This document shows, piece after piece, positions 43,959-53,804 of a stretch of DNA of 64,000 bases (its first letter is position 1; the number at the start of each line of letters is the position of its first letter). Under the pieces are notes generated by a model. The model was not told the DNA's origin. It ran no database searches and saw nothing but the letters and a program-made list of their open reading frames with translations. The DNA comes from Oxalobacteraceae bacterium. Its GTDB lineage: Bacteria > Pseudomonadota > Gammaproteobacteria > Burkholderiales > Burkholderiaceae_D. The stretch covers positions 1-64,000 of the forward strand of contig JANXTY010000020.1 of assembly GCA_025352145.1 (NCBI GenBank). The letters are read 5' to 3'. Position numbers and translations under genes: made by a program.

Positions 43959-44921
43959 TTAAATGACAGCTTGTGCCACAACACAATTGCGTCCCGATCT
44001 TTTTGCTTCGTACAAAGCGCGATCCGCAGCGCCGATCAGGGCCGATATTTCGCTGACGTGTTCTGGGGTTTGAGTGGCTACGCCGACACTGGCAGAGACA
44101 TATTTGGAGGCAGTCGAGTAACTATGTTCGATGCTTAGCTTCTCTATATTGGCGCGTATATTTTCGCCGATTTTCATCGCTCCTTCTGCGCTTGTTTCCG
44201 GCAATATGATCGCGAATTCTTCGCCGCCATAGCGTGCTACAAGGTCACTCGGACGATGCAGGCTATTAATCAACGCACTAGCCACTGATTTCAAGCACTG
44301 ATCGCCGCGTTGATGGCCATACAGATCATTGTAGGGTTTGAAATAGTCGATATCAATCATGATCAACGATAGTGGGGACAGGGCGCGTTTAGCGCGGCGA
44401 AATTCCTTCTCCATTGTTTCGTCAAAACAGCGCCGGTTAGCGATGCCGGTTAGGCCATCGGCAAAGGTCTGCGAACGAAGAACTAATGCCTGTTCACGCA
44501 GAAGTTTTTCACGTGTCACGGCAGGGCTGACGTCCATTACTTGCACCAGGCAATGACGTGGCATTCCGCTGATATCAACGGGGATTACCTCAATTGCCTG
44601 CTGTAAAAAAATTTCATCTGTAAGCTCTTTGGCGCTTGCGTAGAGAGCGAAAGTGGCATGATGAAGCGTTTGTGATAATACCGAGGGAAAATTATTGTGT
44701 AGCGCCTGCTCAATGGCAGAGTGAAGTCGCTTGCCGATTAATGTAGGGAAAAGCGTAGAAAAATCTTTGCCCCATACCTGGGAAGACAATAAATGAGAGT
44801 GCCGCTCCATCCATGTATTCCATAACACCACACGTTGTTCAGAATCAAACACAATGGCACCCATATTGAGAGCGTCGAAAACGCTGTTCAGGATGGAAGC
44901 CTGGTTTTTGTTTTTGGACAC
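43959..44921 (-). CDS. PAS-like GGDEF diguanylate cyclase
   Basis: A 320-residue protein. Residues about 12-135 look like a PAS domain (LNMGAIVFDSEQRVVLWNTW). Residues about 150-318 form a GGDEF domain with LTGIANRRCFDE, IDIDYFKPYND and GGEEF at 232-236. RPSD (223-226), five residues before GGEEF, is a feedback-inhibition I-site. It therefore looks active in making cyclic-di-GMP. The start is GTG 44921. It begins two bases after the CheC-like gene's stop, third in a tight trio. Confidence 0.9.
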   Translation of the reverse strand: MSKNKNQASILNSVFDALNMGAIVFDSEQRVVLWNTWMERHSHLLSSQVWGKDFSTLFPTLIGKRLHSAIEQALHNNFPSVLSQTLHHATFALYASAKELTDEIFLQQAIEVIPVDISGMPRHCLVQVMDVSPAVTREKLLREQALVLRSQTFADGLTGIANRRCFDETMEKEFRRAKRALSPLSLIMIDIDYFKPYNDLYGHQRGDQCLKSVASALINSLHRPSDLVARYGGEEFAIILPETSAEGAMKIGENIRANIEKLSIEHSYSTASKYVSASVGVATQTPEHVSEISALIGAADRALYEAKRSGRNCVVAQAVI

Positions 44922-44923
44922 GA

Positions 44924-45538
44924 TTAACCCATCATTCGGGCAATATATTGGTCAACTTGTTCCTGCAAGTCATGCAGGGCAGTAACATCTAACAGGAAGG
45001 CGACGTAACCGAGAATATGCTGTTTTTCAAGAGTGAAATCGATATGCAGCATTAGTACCAATGTATCGCGGTTACCTTCAGATACACCTAGTATATCCTC
45101 GCTGGAACCGACGTGATAGACCGGTAATGAGCCTTTCAATTCTCTGCCGAAAATGTTGGCCAGGGTGCCAACGCAGGAATTAAGAATGATGTTGCCGATT
45201 TCACTCATGGCCTCTTGTTCCATTTCGGTCAATTCTTTCAGCGGCATCGCTTCGCCGACCATCATGCGCACGATATCCAGACTTTTATCCTCTGGGAACA
45301 TCAGAATGGCTTCAGTCGTGAAGGCGCCTTCATAACGTTGGCTCACGCCGCAAATTCGCTGGGCGTCGTCGATGCTCAACATTTCTGCAGCATCCGAACG
45401 GCTAAGGAAGGTGATTGACGGTACCGACATCGTCACTTCTTCATTGACGATGCTGCCCATTGCTGCAGCCGCCTGGCCTACGCCGATGTTGAATATTTCA
45501 ACTAAGGCGTCATGTTGGAGTTCGCTTAAATTGAACAT
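44924..45538 (-). CDS. cheC: CheC-type phosphatase
   Basis: A 204-residue CheC-like protein. CheC proteins remove the phosphate from CheY-type receivers. Both active-site patterns E-x2-N with a distant Pro are intact: E14, N17, P40 (ALVEIFNIGVGQAAA) and E113, N116, P139 (MSEIGNIILNSC). Its start follows GCAGGAATAAATC, which overlaps the stop of the receiver gene. No chemotaxis kinase or receptor genes are nearby, so the system is not an ordinary chemotaxis cluster. Confidence 0.88.
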   Translation of the reverse strand: MFNLSELQHDALVEIFNIGVGQAAAAMGSIVNEEVTMSVPSITFLSRSDAAEMLSIDDAQRICGVSQRYEGAFTTEAILMFPEDKSLDIVRMMVGEAMPLKELTEMEQEAMSEIGNIILNSCVGTLANIFGRELKGSLPVYHVGSSEDILGVSEGNRDTLVLMLHIDFTLEKQHILGYVAFLLDVTALHDLQEQVDQYIARMMG

Positions 45539-45541
45539 GAT

Positions 45542-45913
45542 TTATTCCTGCTCCAATGCAGTGATCATGCGATGAATACGCGCTTCCGTGACAGGTTTTT
45601 CTACAAAACCGATTCCCATCGTATTTGCGCGGTTGCGCACCGCATTTTGTACGTTGGCAGTCAAGAGAGAAATGTGGGATGAGGGACAAGCCATGTGTAT
45701 TTGGTTGGCTGCGGCCATTCCACCCATGCCGGGCATATTGACGTCCATTAAAATCAGAAAAGGCGTCACCGTTTTTATTTTTTCAAGCGCTTCCTCGCCT
45801 GAGCCAGCCTCTTCCACAATCCAGTCGGGATGTTTGCTGAGAATATATTGGCGCGACATCATGCGTGATACCCGGCTGTCGTCCACAATAAGTACCGTTT
45901 TTACGTTGCTCAT
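45542..45913 (-). CDS. CheY-like single-domain response regulator
   Basis: A 123-residue receiver without an output domain. It carries the acidic pair in VLIVDDSRVSRMM, the phosphorylation Asp in LILMDVNMPGMGG, and the Lys in GFVEKPV. The start at 45913 (MSNVKTV) has GGAAATATCAGC upstream; a longer frame to 46000 is unsupported. The CheC-type phosphatase starts three bases after its stop and is its likely partner. Confidence 0.92.
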   Translation of the reverse strand: MSNVKTVLIVDDSRVSRMMSRQYILSKHPDWIVEEAGSGEEALEKIKTVTPFLILMDVNMPGMGGMAAANQIHMACPSSHISLLTANVQNAVRNRANTMGIGFVEKPVTEARIHRMITALEQE

Positions 45914-46205
45914 GCTGATATTTCCAATATAGGTGATCCAGGAAAGGACACTTTTAAAATTATAATGTGCAATGTTCAGCTGGGCGGTGTGCGGGACCAT
46001 GATTCATGCATCTGTCAGATTGGATTAGGCGGGCAACTCTGATCAATACAATAAAAAAACCTCTCAATTTTTTGCGAGGGGAAAACAATGATATTTAAGT
46101 AATTTTGACTTTCATACCGAATTATGTATCTACTCTAATGGAGAAAATGGCTGTTGCACAGGCCTATCCGCTAAAATAGATGGATTCTCTTTTTTGCCTT
46201 ATCCC

Positions 46206-46877
46206 ATGACCCAAAACGAACTAAAAAAAGCGGTCGCTCTCGCTGCGATCAGTTACGTAATTGATGGTGAAATTGTCGGTGTCGGCACTGGTTCCACTGC
46301 CAATTTCTTCATAGATGAACTGGGTAAAATAAAGCATCGGATCAAAGGCGCGGTTGCTTCGTCCGAAGCTACGGCGGAACGGCTCAGAAGTCATGGTATT
46401 AATGTCTTCGATCTCAATGACATCGCATCAATGCCTGTGTATATCGACGGCGCTGATGAAATTACGCACCAGGGCGCAATGATCAAGGGCGGTGGTGCAG
46501 CGCTGACGCGTGAAAAAATTGTCGCCTCCGTAGCCGAACAATTTGTGTGTATTGCTGATGGTTCCAAGCTGGTAGAAACATTAGGAGCTTTCCCGTTGCC
46601 CGTGGAAGTGATTCCGATGGCGCAAGCGGTCGTAGCACGCAAGCTGGCCGCGCTGGGCGGCCAAGCGCGTTTGCGCTTGAAAGACGGCCAGCCTTTATTG
46701 ACGGATAACGGCAATATCATCCTCGATCTTGTCGGATGCCGGATCGTTGATCCGGTTGCTCTGGAAGAACAGATTAATAATATCGTAGGCGTTGTGACGG
46801 TAGGATTGTTTGCCGGACAGGGGGCGGATGTGTGTTTGTTGGGAACGGCTGAGGGCGTGAAAACTTTGATGTTTTGA
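46206..46877 (+). CDS. rpiA: ribose-5-phosphate isomerase A
   Basis: A 223-residue isomerase of ribose 5-phosphate and ribulose 5-phosphate. Signatures are [53 protein letters not shown] (catalytic Asp/Glu and Lys) and [15 protein letters not shown]. The ATG at 46206 is used; a TTG at 46194 has no ribosome binding site. Not in an obvious operon. Confidence 0.95.
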   Translation: MTQNELKKAVALAAISYVIDGEIVGVGTGSTANFFIDELGKIKHRIKGAVASSEATAERLRSHGINVFDLNDIASMPVYIDGADEITHQGAMIKGGGAALTREKIVASVAEQFVCIADGSKLVETLGAFPLPVEVIPMAQAVVARKLAALGGQARLRLKDGQPLLTDNGNIILDLVGCRIVDPVALEEQINNIVGVVTVGLFAGQGADVCLLGTAEGVKTLMF

Positions 46878-46998
46878 TGCTGGTTGTTTGATGTTCGCTG
46901 GTATAGCCTCATCGAGTTTGTCCGGCAGGTGGGCTCACTAATATCTGCGCACAACCCAGCGTTTTTTTATTCGATTTCCAGAACGGGATTGCTCATTG

Positions 46999-47769
46999 AT
47001 GTGCAAACGAGTGGGTTTATTGTTAGCTCTGGTGTCACTGCTGGGCCTCCCGTATTTTTCAAGCGCGGAAGAAGTAAAGGCAGAGACGCCCGTGCAGACG
47101 ATTGAAGTGGCTAGCCAGGGCGCTACCGAAAGCAATTTTCGAAGCTACCGTCACTTCAAGTTCGGCCTTGATGAATTCGACCGCTATCATCAACTCGCGC
47201 CTCAAGGCGAACTCAAGTTCAGACTAAATTCGCTGATCAAACCGGGCATGACGTTTAAAAGGGCCACCGTGCATCTTGAGCGAGGTGATTTGAAGATTGC
47301 GTTGCCCCTTGCAAAAGATGGCACCTTTACGATTCCTCAAAATGAGGAAGCAGCTAAAAAAAATGCCGAGGTGATCGTGAAAACTTACGACATCGGTGCC
47401 GTGATGTGGATGCTGGAAGTTCGCAGTCCCCACGTGCCGTCTTACGCCTACCGTCTTGGCGACCTGAGGCTCGAGTGCCATGTATATCAGGCGATTGCCG
47501 AGCCGGGCATTCCCCGCCGTCAGCGCCGGTCGTTCAGAATCCCAGAGCTTTGCGACGCGCAGGATAGGGTCTGGATAAACAACCGGCCGATGCCGCCGGT
47601 AAAGACCCTGGTCATCAGTTATGGTGATAGAAGCGAGTTATTTAATCTTGGTCGGTACCGGCTTGATGAGAGTTCCGTTGAAATCATGCTCAACCCGATG
47701 CCTGGCACCGACATCCCTTGGCCTGATGATGCAGTGTTGCAGTTTGTATTGGCGGATGAGCCTCGGTAA
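46999..47769 (+). CDS. exported protein of unknown function
   Basis: A 256-residue protein with a signal peptide (about 1-23; LLLALVSLLGLPYFSSA, cleavage before EEV). The mature part is mixed alpha/beta without Cys pairs or a recognised catalytic motif. Blocks such as YRHFKFGLDEFDRYHQLAPQ and FRLNSLIKPGMTFKRATVHL look well-ordered. I do not recognise the family. ACGGGA lies before the ATG. It stands alone between rpiA and yggX. Confidence 0.75.
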   Translation: MCKRVGLLLALVSLLGLPYFSSAEEVKAETPVQTIEVASQGATESNFRSYRHFKFGLDEFDRYHQLAPQGELKFRLNSLIKPGMTFKRATVHLERGDLKIALPLAKDGTFTIPQNEEAAKKNAEVIVKTYDIGAVMWMLEVRSPHVPSYAYRLGDLRLECHVYQAIAEPGIPRRQRRSFRIPELCDAQDRVWINNRPMPPVKTLVISYGDRSELFNLGRYRLDESSVEIMLNPMPGTDIPWPDDAVLQFVLADEPR

Positions 47770-47837
47770 TCTGTGTCATGGGAATGCCTAACACGCATGC
47801 CAGAAAAGCTGTTGCGCCTTCTGCTCTGTGTTTTGCC

Positions 47838-48110
47838 CTAAGCCGAAGGTGGCACATACCCAGCCGCTGCATCCGCCCCCTCGCCAAAAAAATGTTTTTC
47901 CATTTGTGCCGCCAGGTATTTGCGCGCTTTCAGATCGGCCAGATTTAACCGGTTTTCGTTGACCAGCATGGTTTGATGTTTAACCCATGCGGCCCACGCT
48001 TCTTTCGAGACATTTTCATATAGCTTCTTGCCCAATTCACCCGGATAGGGCGGGAGGTCGAGTCCTTCAGCTTCTTTGTTGAGTTTGATGCAGTGTACGA
48101 TACGTGCCAT
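47838..48110 (-). CDS. yggX: probable Fe(2+)-trafficking protein YggX
   Basis: A 90-residue protein of the YggX family, which protects iron-sulfur enzymes from oxidants. The N terminus [20 protein letters not shown] with the conserved Cys, and [20 protein letters not shown], are diagnostic. GGAG lies seven bases before the ATG. It lies downstream of argA on the same strand, as in other betaproteobacteria. Confidence 0.95.
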   Translation of the reverse strand: MARIVHCIKLNKEAEGLDLPPYPGELGKKLYENVSKEAWAAWVKHQTMLVNENRLNLADLKARKYLAAQMEKHFFGEGADAAAGYVPPSA

Positions 48111-48168
48111 GTGATGCTCCAGATGAGGGTGTCGATTTCGTTATAGGATGGGAATAAGAGAGTGCGGA

Positions 48169-49479
48169 CTACAGGGTTTTGATCAATACCAGTGACTTGC
48201 GTTGCCAGTTGTACATATGCTGCCTGTCTTTCGGTAGCGCATCGACCGATGCCGCGACGAAGCCGCGTTTGAGAAACCAGTGGGAGGTGCGGGTAGTCAA
48301 CACAAATAGTTTGGTCAAGCCAGCAGCGCGAGCGCGGTTTTCCATATGTTTAAGCAGGCGTTCGCCATCACCTTGCGTTTGCACTTCCGGGTTCACTGTC
48401 AGGCAGGCCATCTCCGCCATTTTCTCGGCAGGGAAGGGATACAAGGCTGCGCAGCCAAAGATCACCCCATCATGTTCGATGACGGAGAAATAGTCGATCT
48501 CGCGTTCAATCAGCTCACGGCCGCGCTTGACCAGCGTGCCATCCGCTTCTAGCGGCTCAATCAATTTAATCACACCGCCCACATCTTCAATGGTGGCTGT
48601 GCGCAGGCTTTCCAGATTTTCATGGCTGATCATGGTACCCACGCCGTCATGCGTAAATAATTCGAGCAAGGCAGAACCGTCCGTGGCGAAAGGAACAATG
48701 TGCGCACGCGGAATACCGTTGTTACATGCCTTAACCGCATGCTCCAGATAAAACGCAGAATCAGGCGGTAAAAAATTTGCCTGGAGCACGGCTTCGGCCT
48801 GATGCGAAGACAATTCCCGAATCTCACTTCCCCCCGCATCAAGCATCATCGGCGTCTCGCTGATGAAGATCAGTTTGTCAGCGTGCAAGGCAATCGCTGC
48901 TGACACAGCCACATCTTCCATCGTCAAATTAAATGCTTCACCTGTGGGCGAGAATCCCAGCGGCGATAGCAGGATCAATCCGCCCGCAGCCAAAATGGGG
49001 TGGATCGTTTCTGCTGCGATTTTGCGGGTGATGCCCGTGAGTTCCAAATCTACACCGTCGATTACGCCTAGCGGACGTGCTGTAACGAAATTGCCGGAGA
49101 TGATACGAATCGCGGCATGCGCCATCGGCGTATTGGGCAAGCCCTGACTGAATGCAGCTTCGATGTCCAGGCGTAATTCGCCCGCCGCTTCTTTGGCGCA
49201 TTCTAATGCGGCGATATCGGTGATGCGTATGCCATTGTGAAAACGGCCCTCGACATTCCGTAAGGCCAGTTGTTCCGCCACTTGTGGACGCGAACCATGC
49301 ACGATGACGACCTTGATGCCCAGAGCGTGAAGCAAAGATAAATCTTGCGCCAGTACAGGCAAAGCACCCGCGGTAACCAGCTCGCCCGGGAAAGCGACCA
49401 CAAAGGTCTTTCCCCTGAAAGCGTGGATGTAGGGCGCGACCGAGCGCAGCCATTGAACGAATTGAAGTGGGTTTTCCAT
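48169..49479 (-). CDS. argA: N-acetylglutamate synthase
   Basis: A 436-residue enzyme that acetylates glutamate with acetyl-CoA in the first step of arginine synthesis. It joins an amino-acid-kinase domain (about 20-290; FVVAFPGELVT, VVIVHGSRPQVAEQLA) to a GNAT acetyltransferase domain (about 300-430; MACLTVNPEVQTQGDGERLL). The start may be ATG 49479 or an ATG nine bases earlier. The TATAAT box at 49487-49492 on this strand places the transcript start almost at the codon, so the mRNA may be leaderless. Divergent from hrpA. Confidence 0.94.
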   Translation of the reverse strand: MENPLQFVQWLRSVAPYIHAFRGKTFVVAFPGELVTAGALPVLAQDLSLLHALGIKVVIVHGSRPQVAEQLALRNVEGRFHNGIRITDIAALECAKEAAGELRLDIEAAFSQGLPNTPMAHAAIRIISGNFVTARPLGVIDGVDLELTGITRKIAAETIHPILAAGGLILLSPLGFSPTGEAFNLTMEDVAVSAAIALHADKLIFISETPMMLDAGGSEIRELSSHQAEAVLQANFLPPDSAFYLEHAVKACNNGIPRAHIVPFATDGSALLELFTHDGVGTMISHENLESLRTATIEDVGGVIKLIEPLEADGTLVKRGRELIEREIDYFSVIEHDGVIFGCAALYPFPAEKMAEMACLTVNPEVQTQGDGERLLKHMENRARAAGLTKLFVLTTRTSHWFLKRGFVAASVDALPKDRQHMYNWQRKSLVLIKTL

Positions 49480-49486
49480 CAGCCGC

Positions 49487-49494
49487 ATTATAAT
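49487..49494. promoter_or_regulatory. shared palindromic -10 box for argA and hrpA
   Basis: ATTATAAT reads TATAAT on both strands (49489-49494 plus, 49492-49487 minus). The two divergent start codons lie at 49479 and 49505, so each expected transcript start falls within a few bases of its ATG. The minus strand has TTGGCG at 49512-49517 with 19-base spacing; the plus strand has TTGAAG at 49462-49467 with 21-base spacing. Both are imperfect. Confidence 0.4.
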
Positions 49495-49504
49495 TCGCTC
49501 CGCC

Positions 49505-52500
49505 ATGTCCGCGCCAAAATCTACGCAAAAATCAATGCCCCCAACCCGTAATCAGCCAGCACGTCCTGCAAATCTCGCAAGCGAGAAGCCGTTTCGCACT
49601 CCTTTGCCGCCGATCACCTTCCCCGAAGAGCTGCCGGTCTCCGGTCGTCGTGTCGATATAGCGCGTGCCTTGACGGAAAACCAGGTCATCATTGTGTGCG
49701 GCGAAACTGGCTCCGGCAAGACCACGCAGCTGCCTAAAATCTGTCTGGAACTGGGACGCGGCCAATATGGGTTGATCGGCCACACCCAGCCGCGCAGGAT
49801 CGCCGCTTCCTCGACCGCCAAACGCATTGCGCAGGAAATGGGAACGCCGCTGGGCGAGCATGTCGGCTTCAAGGTGCGTTTTGCCGATACCCTGACCCGT
49901 GGCGCCTGGATCAAGCTGATGACCGACGGTATCTTGCTGGCCGAAACCCAGACCGATCCGCTGCTCAAGCAATACGACACTATCATCATCGATGAGGCGC
50001 ACGAGCGCAGTTTGAACATCGATTTCCTGCTGGGTTATCTCAAGCAATTGCTGCCCAAGCGACCGGATCTGAAAATCATCATCACCTCCGCTACCATTGA
50101 TGCCGACCGTTTTGCCCGGCATTTCGGCACGCCGGAAAAACCGGCGCCGGTGATCGAAGTATCGGGTCGTTTATATGAGGTTGAAGTGCGTTATCGGCCG
50201 GTGGATGTACCCAATGTGCCGAAAATAGCCTCTGGGAAAAATCTCGCCACCAACGAAAATGCGCGTCCCAATGCAGCCGCCAGCGCTCGCGAAAAACGCG
50301 ATCTGATGGATGCCGTCGTCGATGCCGTCGATGAGGTGTGCCGTATTGGTTCCGGCGACGTGCTAGTGTTTTTACCGGGAGAGCGGGAAATCCGCGATGC
50401 ACAGGAAGCCCTGCGCAAACACCATCCGCAGCATGTAGAGATCCTGCCGCTGTTCGCCCGTCTGTCGGCACAGGAGCAGGAGCGCGTCTTCAAGAGTTCC
50501 AACGCACGCCGCATCGTGCTCGCCACCAACGTTGCCGAAACTTCGCTGACCGTGCCCGGCATCCGCTATGTGGTCGATGTCGGTCTGGCGCGCGTCAAGC
50601 GCTACAGCTACCGCAATAAAGTCGAGCAGTTGCAGATCGAACCGATTGCCCAATCGGCTGCCAATCAGCGCGCTGGTCGCTGCGGTCGCGTCGCTGCTGG
50701 TGTCTGTATTCGTCTGTACGAAGAGCAGGATTATTTGTTGCGGCCCAAGTTCACCGAGCCGGAAATCCTGCGTTCGTCCCTGGCCTCGGTCATCCTGCGC
50801 ATGAAGTCGCTGCATCTGACCGATGTCGAAACTTTTCCCTTCATCGAACCGCCGCCAGGCCGCGCGATTGCCGACGGGTATCAACTGCTGCAGGAGCTGG
50901 GTGCGGTCGATGACAGCAATCAACTTACTCAGTTGGGAAACAAGCTCGCCAAATTGCCGCTCGATCCGCGCGTAGGGCGCATGATTCTGGCCGCTCTGGA
51001 TAATGTCTGCCTGAGCGAAATGCTGATCATCGCATCGGCCTTATCGGTGCAAGATCCGCGTGACCGACCGATGGAAGCGCAAGGCGCAGCCGACGAAGCG
51101 CATAAAAAATTTGCCGATGAAAAATCGGAATTCCAGAGTTATTTAAAAATCTGGAAATGGTTTGAAGAGGCCATCGAACACAAAAAAACCAACCGCCAGT
51201 TGCAGGACCAGTGCCGCGCCAGTTTTCTGTCGCAACTGCGGCTGCGCGAATGGCGCGACGTGCATTCTCAATTGCTGACCATCGTGCGCGAGCAGGGCTG
51301 GCGACTCAACGAAGCGCCCGCCACGTATGAAAATTTGCACGCCGCGTTGCTGACCGGCTTGCTGGGCAATATCGGATTCAAGGCCGAGGACGAGCCGCAT
51401 TATCTGGGTGCACGCAGTATCAAGTTCCACATCTGGCCCGGCTCGACCTTGAGTAAAAAAGCAGGGCGCTGGATCATGACTGCGGAGCTGGTCGATACCA
51501 CCCGTTTGTATGCCCGTTGCGTGGCGCAGATTCAACCCGAGTGGCTGGAAAAAGTCGGCGGCCATTTACTCAAAAAATCCTGGGGCGAACCGCGTTGGGA
51601 AAAGCGCAGCGCGCAAGTGTCGGCTTCCGAACGCGCCACTTTGTATGGCCTGGTGGTGTACAGTCAGCGCCGCATCAACTACGGCCTGTTCAACCTGCCG
51701 GAAGCGCGCGAAATTTTTATCCGTGACGCGCTCGTCGGTGGCGATTTCGATACACGCGCGCCGTTCTTTGCCCACAACCACAAGCTGGTGCGCGAGATTG
51801 AAAATCTGGAACATAAATCACGCCGCCTCGATGTGCTGGTCGATGATGCACTGATCGCAGCGTTCTACGACAAGCTGTTGCCCAAAGATATTTGCAATGG
51901 CATTGGGTTTGAAAAATGGCACAAGGACGCCAGCGCTAAAAATCCGAAACTGTTGTACCTGAACCGCGACGAACTGATGCGGCACGAAGCCGCTGGCGTG
52001 ACCACCGATCTGTTTCCCAAGCAGATGAGCGTGACCGGTCTGGAGATGTTGTTCACCTATCATTTCGAACCCGGTAGTGCGCGTGACGGTGTGACGTTGG
52101 CGGTGCCGTTGTACGCGCTCAACCAGCTATCGCGCGAACGTTGCGAATGGTTGGTGCCTGGCATGCTGAAAGAAAAAGTCCACCTGCTGCTCAAATCGCT
52201 GCCGCAAAAACTGCGCCGTCAATGCGTGCCTTTGCCCGATTATGCGGCCGGATTTTGCCAGCGTGTTCAGGAGAAATCGATTTTCGGCCGTGGCGAATTG
52301 CTCGACGCCGTGATTGCCGACATCCGCGAACAAGCCAGCCTCACCACCAAGACCACCGACTTCAAGGTAGAGACCTTGCCAGCGCATCACTTTATGAATT
52401 TCAAGGTGATCGACGAACATGGTCGCCAGCTGGAAATGGGGCGTAATCTGGCAACGCTGCAAGCCGAGTTCGGCGGGCAGGCGCGTGAAAGTTTTCAGAA

Positions 52501-53518
52501 ATTGGCCGATCAGCAATCCGTATTGTCTACCGCGACGCTCTCTACAGAGAACAATCGTTCTAGTAAACAAGGGAACCTTGTAACGTCAACCCTGCCGGGC
52601 AAAATAGATCCCGCAAAAACTGGGCCGGATGCCAGTGCATCGCTAGCCAAATCAAGCACCCAGCACGAAAACCTGACCAGTTGGACCTTTGGAGAGCTGC
52701 CGGAATTGCTGGAAATTTCGCAAGGCAAACTCAGCCTGATTGGTTTTCCTGCGCTGGTCGATAAGCTCACGCATTGCAATCTTGACGTATTTGACGATCC
52801 GACAGTTGCCGAGCGCACTCATCGCAGCGGCCTGCGTCGACTGTTTGCGCTGCAACTGAAAGATCAGGTCAAATATCTCGAAAAAAGCATCCCCGGCCTT
52901 CAGCAGATGGGGATGCAATACATGTCGCTCGGTTCCCAGGAAGAACTACGCGACCAGATCATCCACACTGCCCTTGACATCGCTTGTCTGCAATTTCCTT
53001 TGCCCAATAATGCAGAGGCTTTTAATAAACGCAAGGAGGAAGGCAAATCCCGACTTGGCTTGTTGGTCAATGAAATCGCGCGCCTGTTGTCGCAGATACT
53101 GGTGGAATTTCATGGACTTCCTAAAAAACTGCAGGGCATTAAAAGTAATGCGCCCGCTTGTGCTGATATGCAAAGCCAGTTGCAAGGTTTGGTGACTAAA
53201 CGGTTGTTGGCTGACAACGACTATGCTCAACTCGTTCATTTCCCGCGCTATTTAAAGGCAATGAATGTGCGGCTAGAAAAGCTGCGTGTTGATCCGTTAC
53301 GGGATACTAAATTGATTGCGGAATGGAATCAGGTCGCTAGCTTGTATCAACGTGCCGCCAAGGATAGGCAAGGAGGGAGAAATGTCGATCCGAAGATGAT
53401 TGAATTTCGCTGGATGCTGGAAGAACTGCGGGTGTCCCTGTTCGCGCAGGAATTGCGCACGCCGATGCCGATTTCGGTCAAGCGCTTGCAGAAGGTATGG
53501 GAGACGATGCAGCGTTGA
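49505..53518 (+). CDS. hrpA: ATP-dependent RNA helicase HrpA
   Basis: A 1337-residue DEAH-box helicase. Walker A GETGSGKTTQLP is near residue 67, DEAHERSLNIDFLL near 162, SATIDADRFARHFG near 197, and the arginine-finger motif QRAGRCGRVAAG near 390. The helicase-associated domains and the long HrpA-specific C terminus (about 750-1337) are present. Residues about 1010-1055 are a Ser/Thr/Asn-rich linker not typical of the fold. HrpA rescues collided ribosomes. The start codon lies 26 bases from the divergent argA start. Confidence 0.95.
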   Translation: MSAPKSTQKSMPPTRNQPARPANLASEKPFRTPLPPITFPEELPVSGRRVDIARALTENQVIIVCGETGSGKTTQLPKICLELGRGQYGLIGHTQPRRIAASSTAKRIAQEMGTPLGEHVGFKVRFADTLTRGAWIKLMTDGILLAETQTDPLLKQYDTIIIDEAHERSLNIDFLLGYLKQLLPKRPDLKIIITSATIDADRFARHFGTPEKPAPVIEVSGRLYEVEVRYRPVDVPNVPKIASGKNLATNENARPNAAASAREKRDLMDAVVDAVDEVCRIGSGDVLVFLPGEREIRDAQEALRKHHPQHVEILPLFARLSAQEQERVFKSSNARRIVLATNVAETSLTVPGIRYVVDVGLARVKRYSYRNKVEQLQIEPIAQSAANQRAGRCGRVAAGVCIRLYEEQDYLLRPKFTEPEILRSSLASVILRMKSLHLTDVETFPFIEPPPGRAIADGYQLLQELGAVDDSNQLTQLGNKLAKLPLDPRVGRMILAALDNVCLSEMLIIASALSVQDPRDRPMEAQGAADEAHKKFADEKSEFQSYLKIWKWFEEAIEHKKTNRQLQDQCRASFLSQLRLREWRDVHSQLLTIVREQGWRLNEAPATYENLHAALLTGLLGNIGFKAEDEPHYLGARSIKFHIWPGSTLSKKAGRWIMTAELVDTTRLYARCVAQIQPEWLEKVGGHLLKKSWGEPRWEKRSAQVSASERATLYGLVVYSQRRINYGLFNLPEAREIFIRDALVGGDFDTRAPFFAHNHKLVREIENLEHKSRRLDVLVDDALIAAFYDKLLPKDICNGIGFEKWHKDASAKNPKLLYLNRDELMRHEAAGVTTDLFPKQMSVTGLEMLFTYHFEPGSARDGVTLAVPLYALNQLSRERCEWLVPGMLKEKVHLLLKSLPQKLRRQCVPLPDYAAGFCQRVQEKSIFGRGELLDAVIADIREQASLTTKTTDFKVETLPAHHFMNFKVIDEHGRQLEMGRNLATLQAEFGGQARESFQKLADQQSVLSTATLSTENNRSSKQGNLVTSTLPGKIDPAKTGPDASASLAKSSTQHENLTSWTFGELPELLEISQGKLSLIGFPALVDKLTHCNLDVFDDPTVAERTHRSGLRRLFALQLKDQVKYLEKSIPGLQQMGMQYMSLGSQEELRDQIIHTALDIACLQFPLPNNAEAFNKRKEEGKSRLGLLVNEIARLLSQILVEFHGLPKKLQGIKSNAPACADMQSQLQGLVTKRLLADNDYAQLVHFPRYLKAMNVRLEKLRVDPLRDTKLIAEWNQVASLYQRAAKDRQGGRNVDPKMIEFRWMLEELRVSLFAQELRTPMPISVKRLQKVWETMQR

Positions 53519-53674
53519 TTCTGGATAATTATCTCGCAATAATATTCCTCCCCCTTTGCTTCCTCCACATCAACATGGGCGTCCTGTTTGCGCATTTTCG
53601 TTGATGCTTTTCCACAACAAAATACGATTGCCCCCTATTCATTCTTGACGTATTTCATAAAAACCATAAGCATG
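53519..53674. other. intergenic region after hrpA
   Basis: The stretch from the hrpA stop to the dyad at 53675 is AT-rich and shows no gene. Together with the bases up to 53804 it is the upstream region of the second PL4 gene. Confidence 0.4.
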
Positions 53675-53711
53675 TAATACCAATTTAATGAATTTCTCTA
53701 AATTGATATTA
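53675..53711. promoter_or_regulatory. 13-base dyad upstream of the second PL4 gene
   Basis: TAATACCAATTTA (53675-53687) and TAAATTGATATTA (53699-53711) are inverted repeats matching at 12 of 13 positions, with an 11-base gap. They lie about 95 bases before the lyase start. An operator for a regulator of pectin use is possible, as is the end of a small mobile element. Confidence 0.5.
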
Positions 53712-53804
53712 CAGTAGCAGTCGCGTAGATAAGCGGTATATCGGTTAATGGTATTTATAGATCGTTTAACTGCTTTTCTTTAGTGCCCTCTCCTAAAAAC
53801 TACA

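Noticed and set aside
46056-46082. Possible hairpin with CCTCTC and GCGAGGGG before rpiA
   Set aside because: The stem has only four or five pairs with a mismatch and no fitting T-run.
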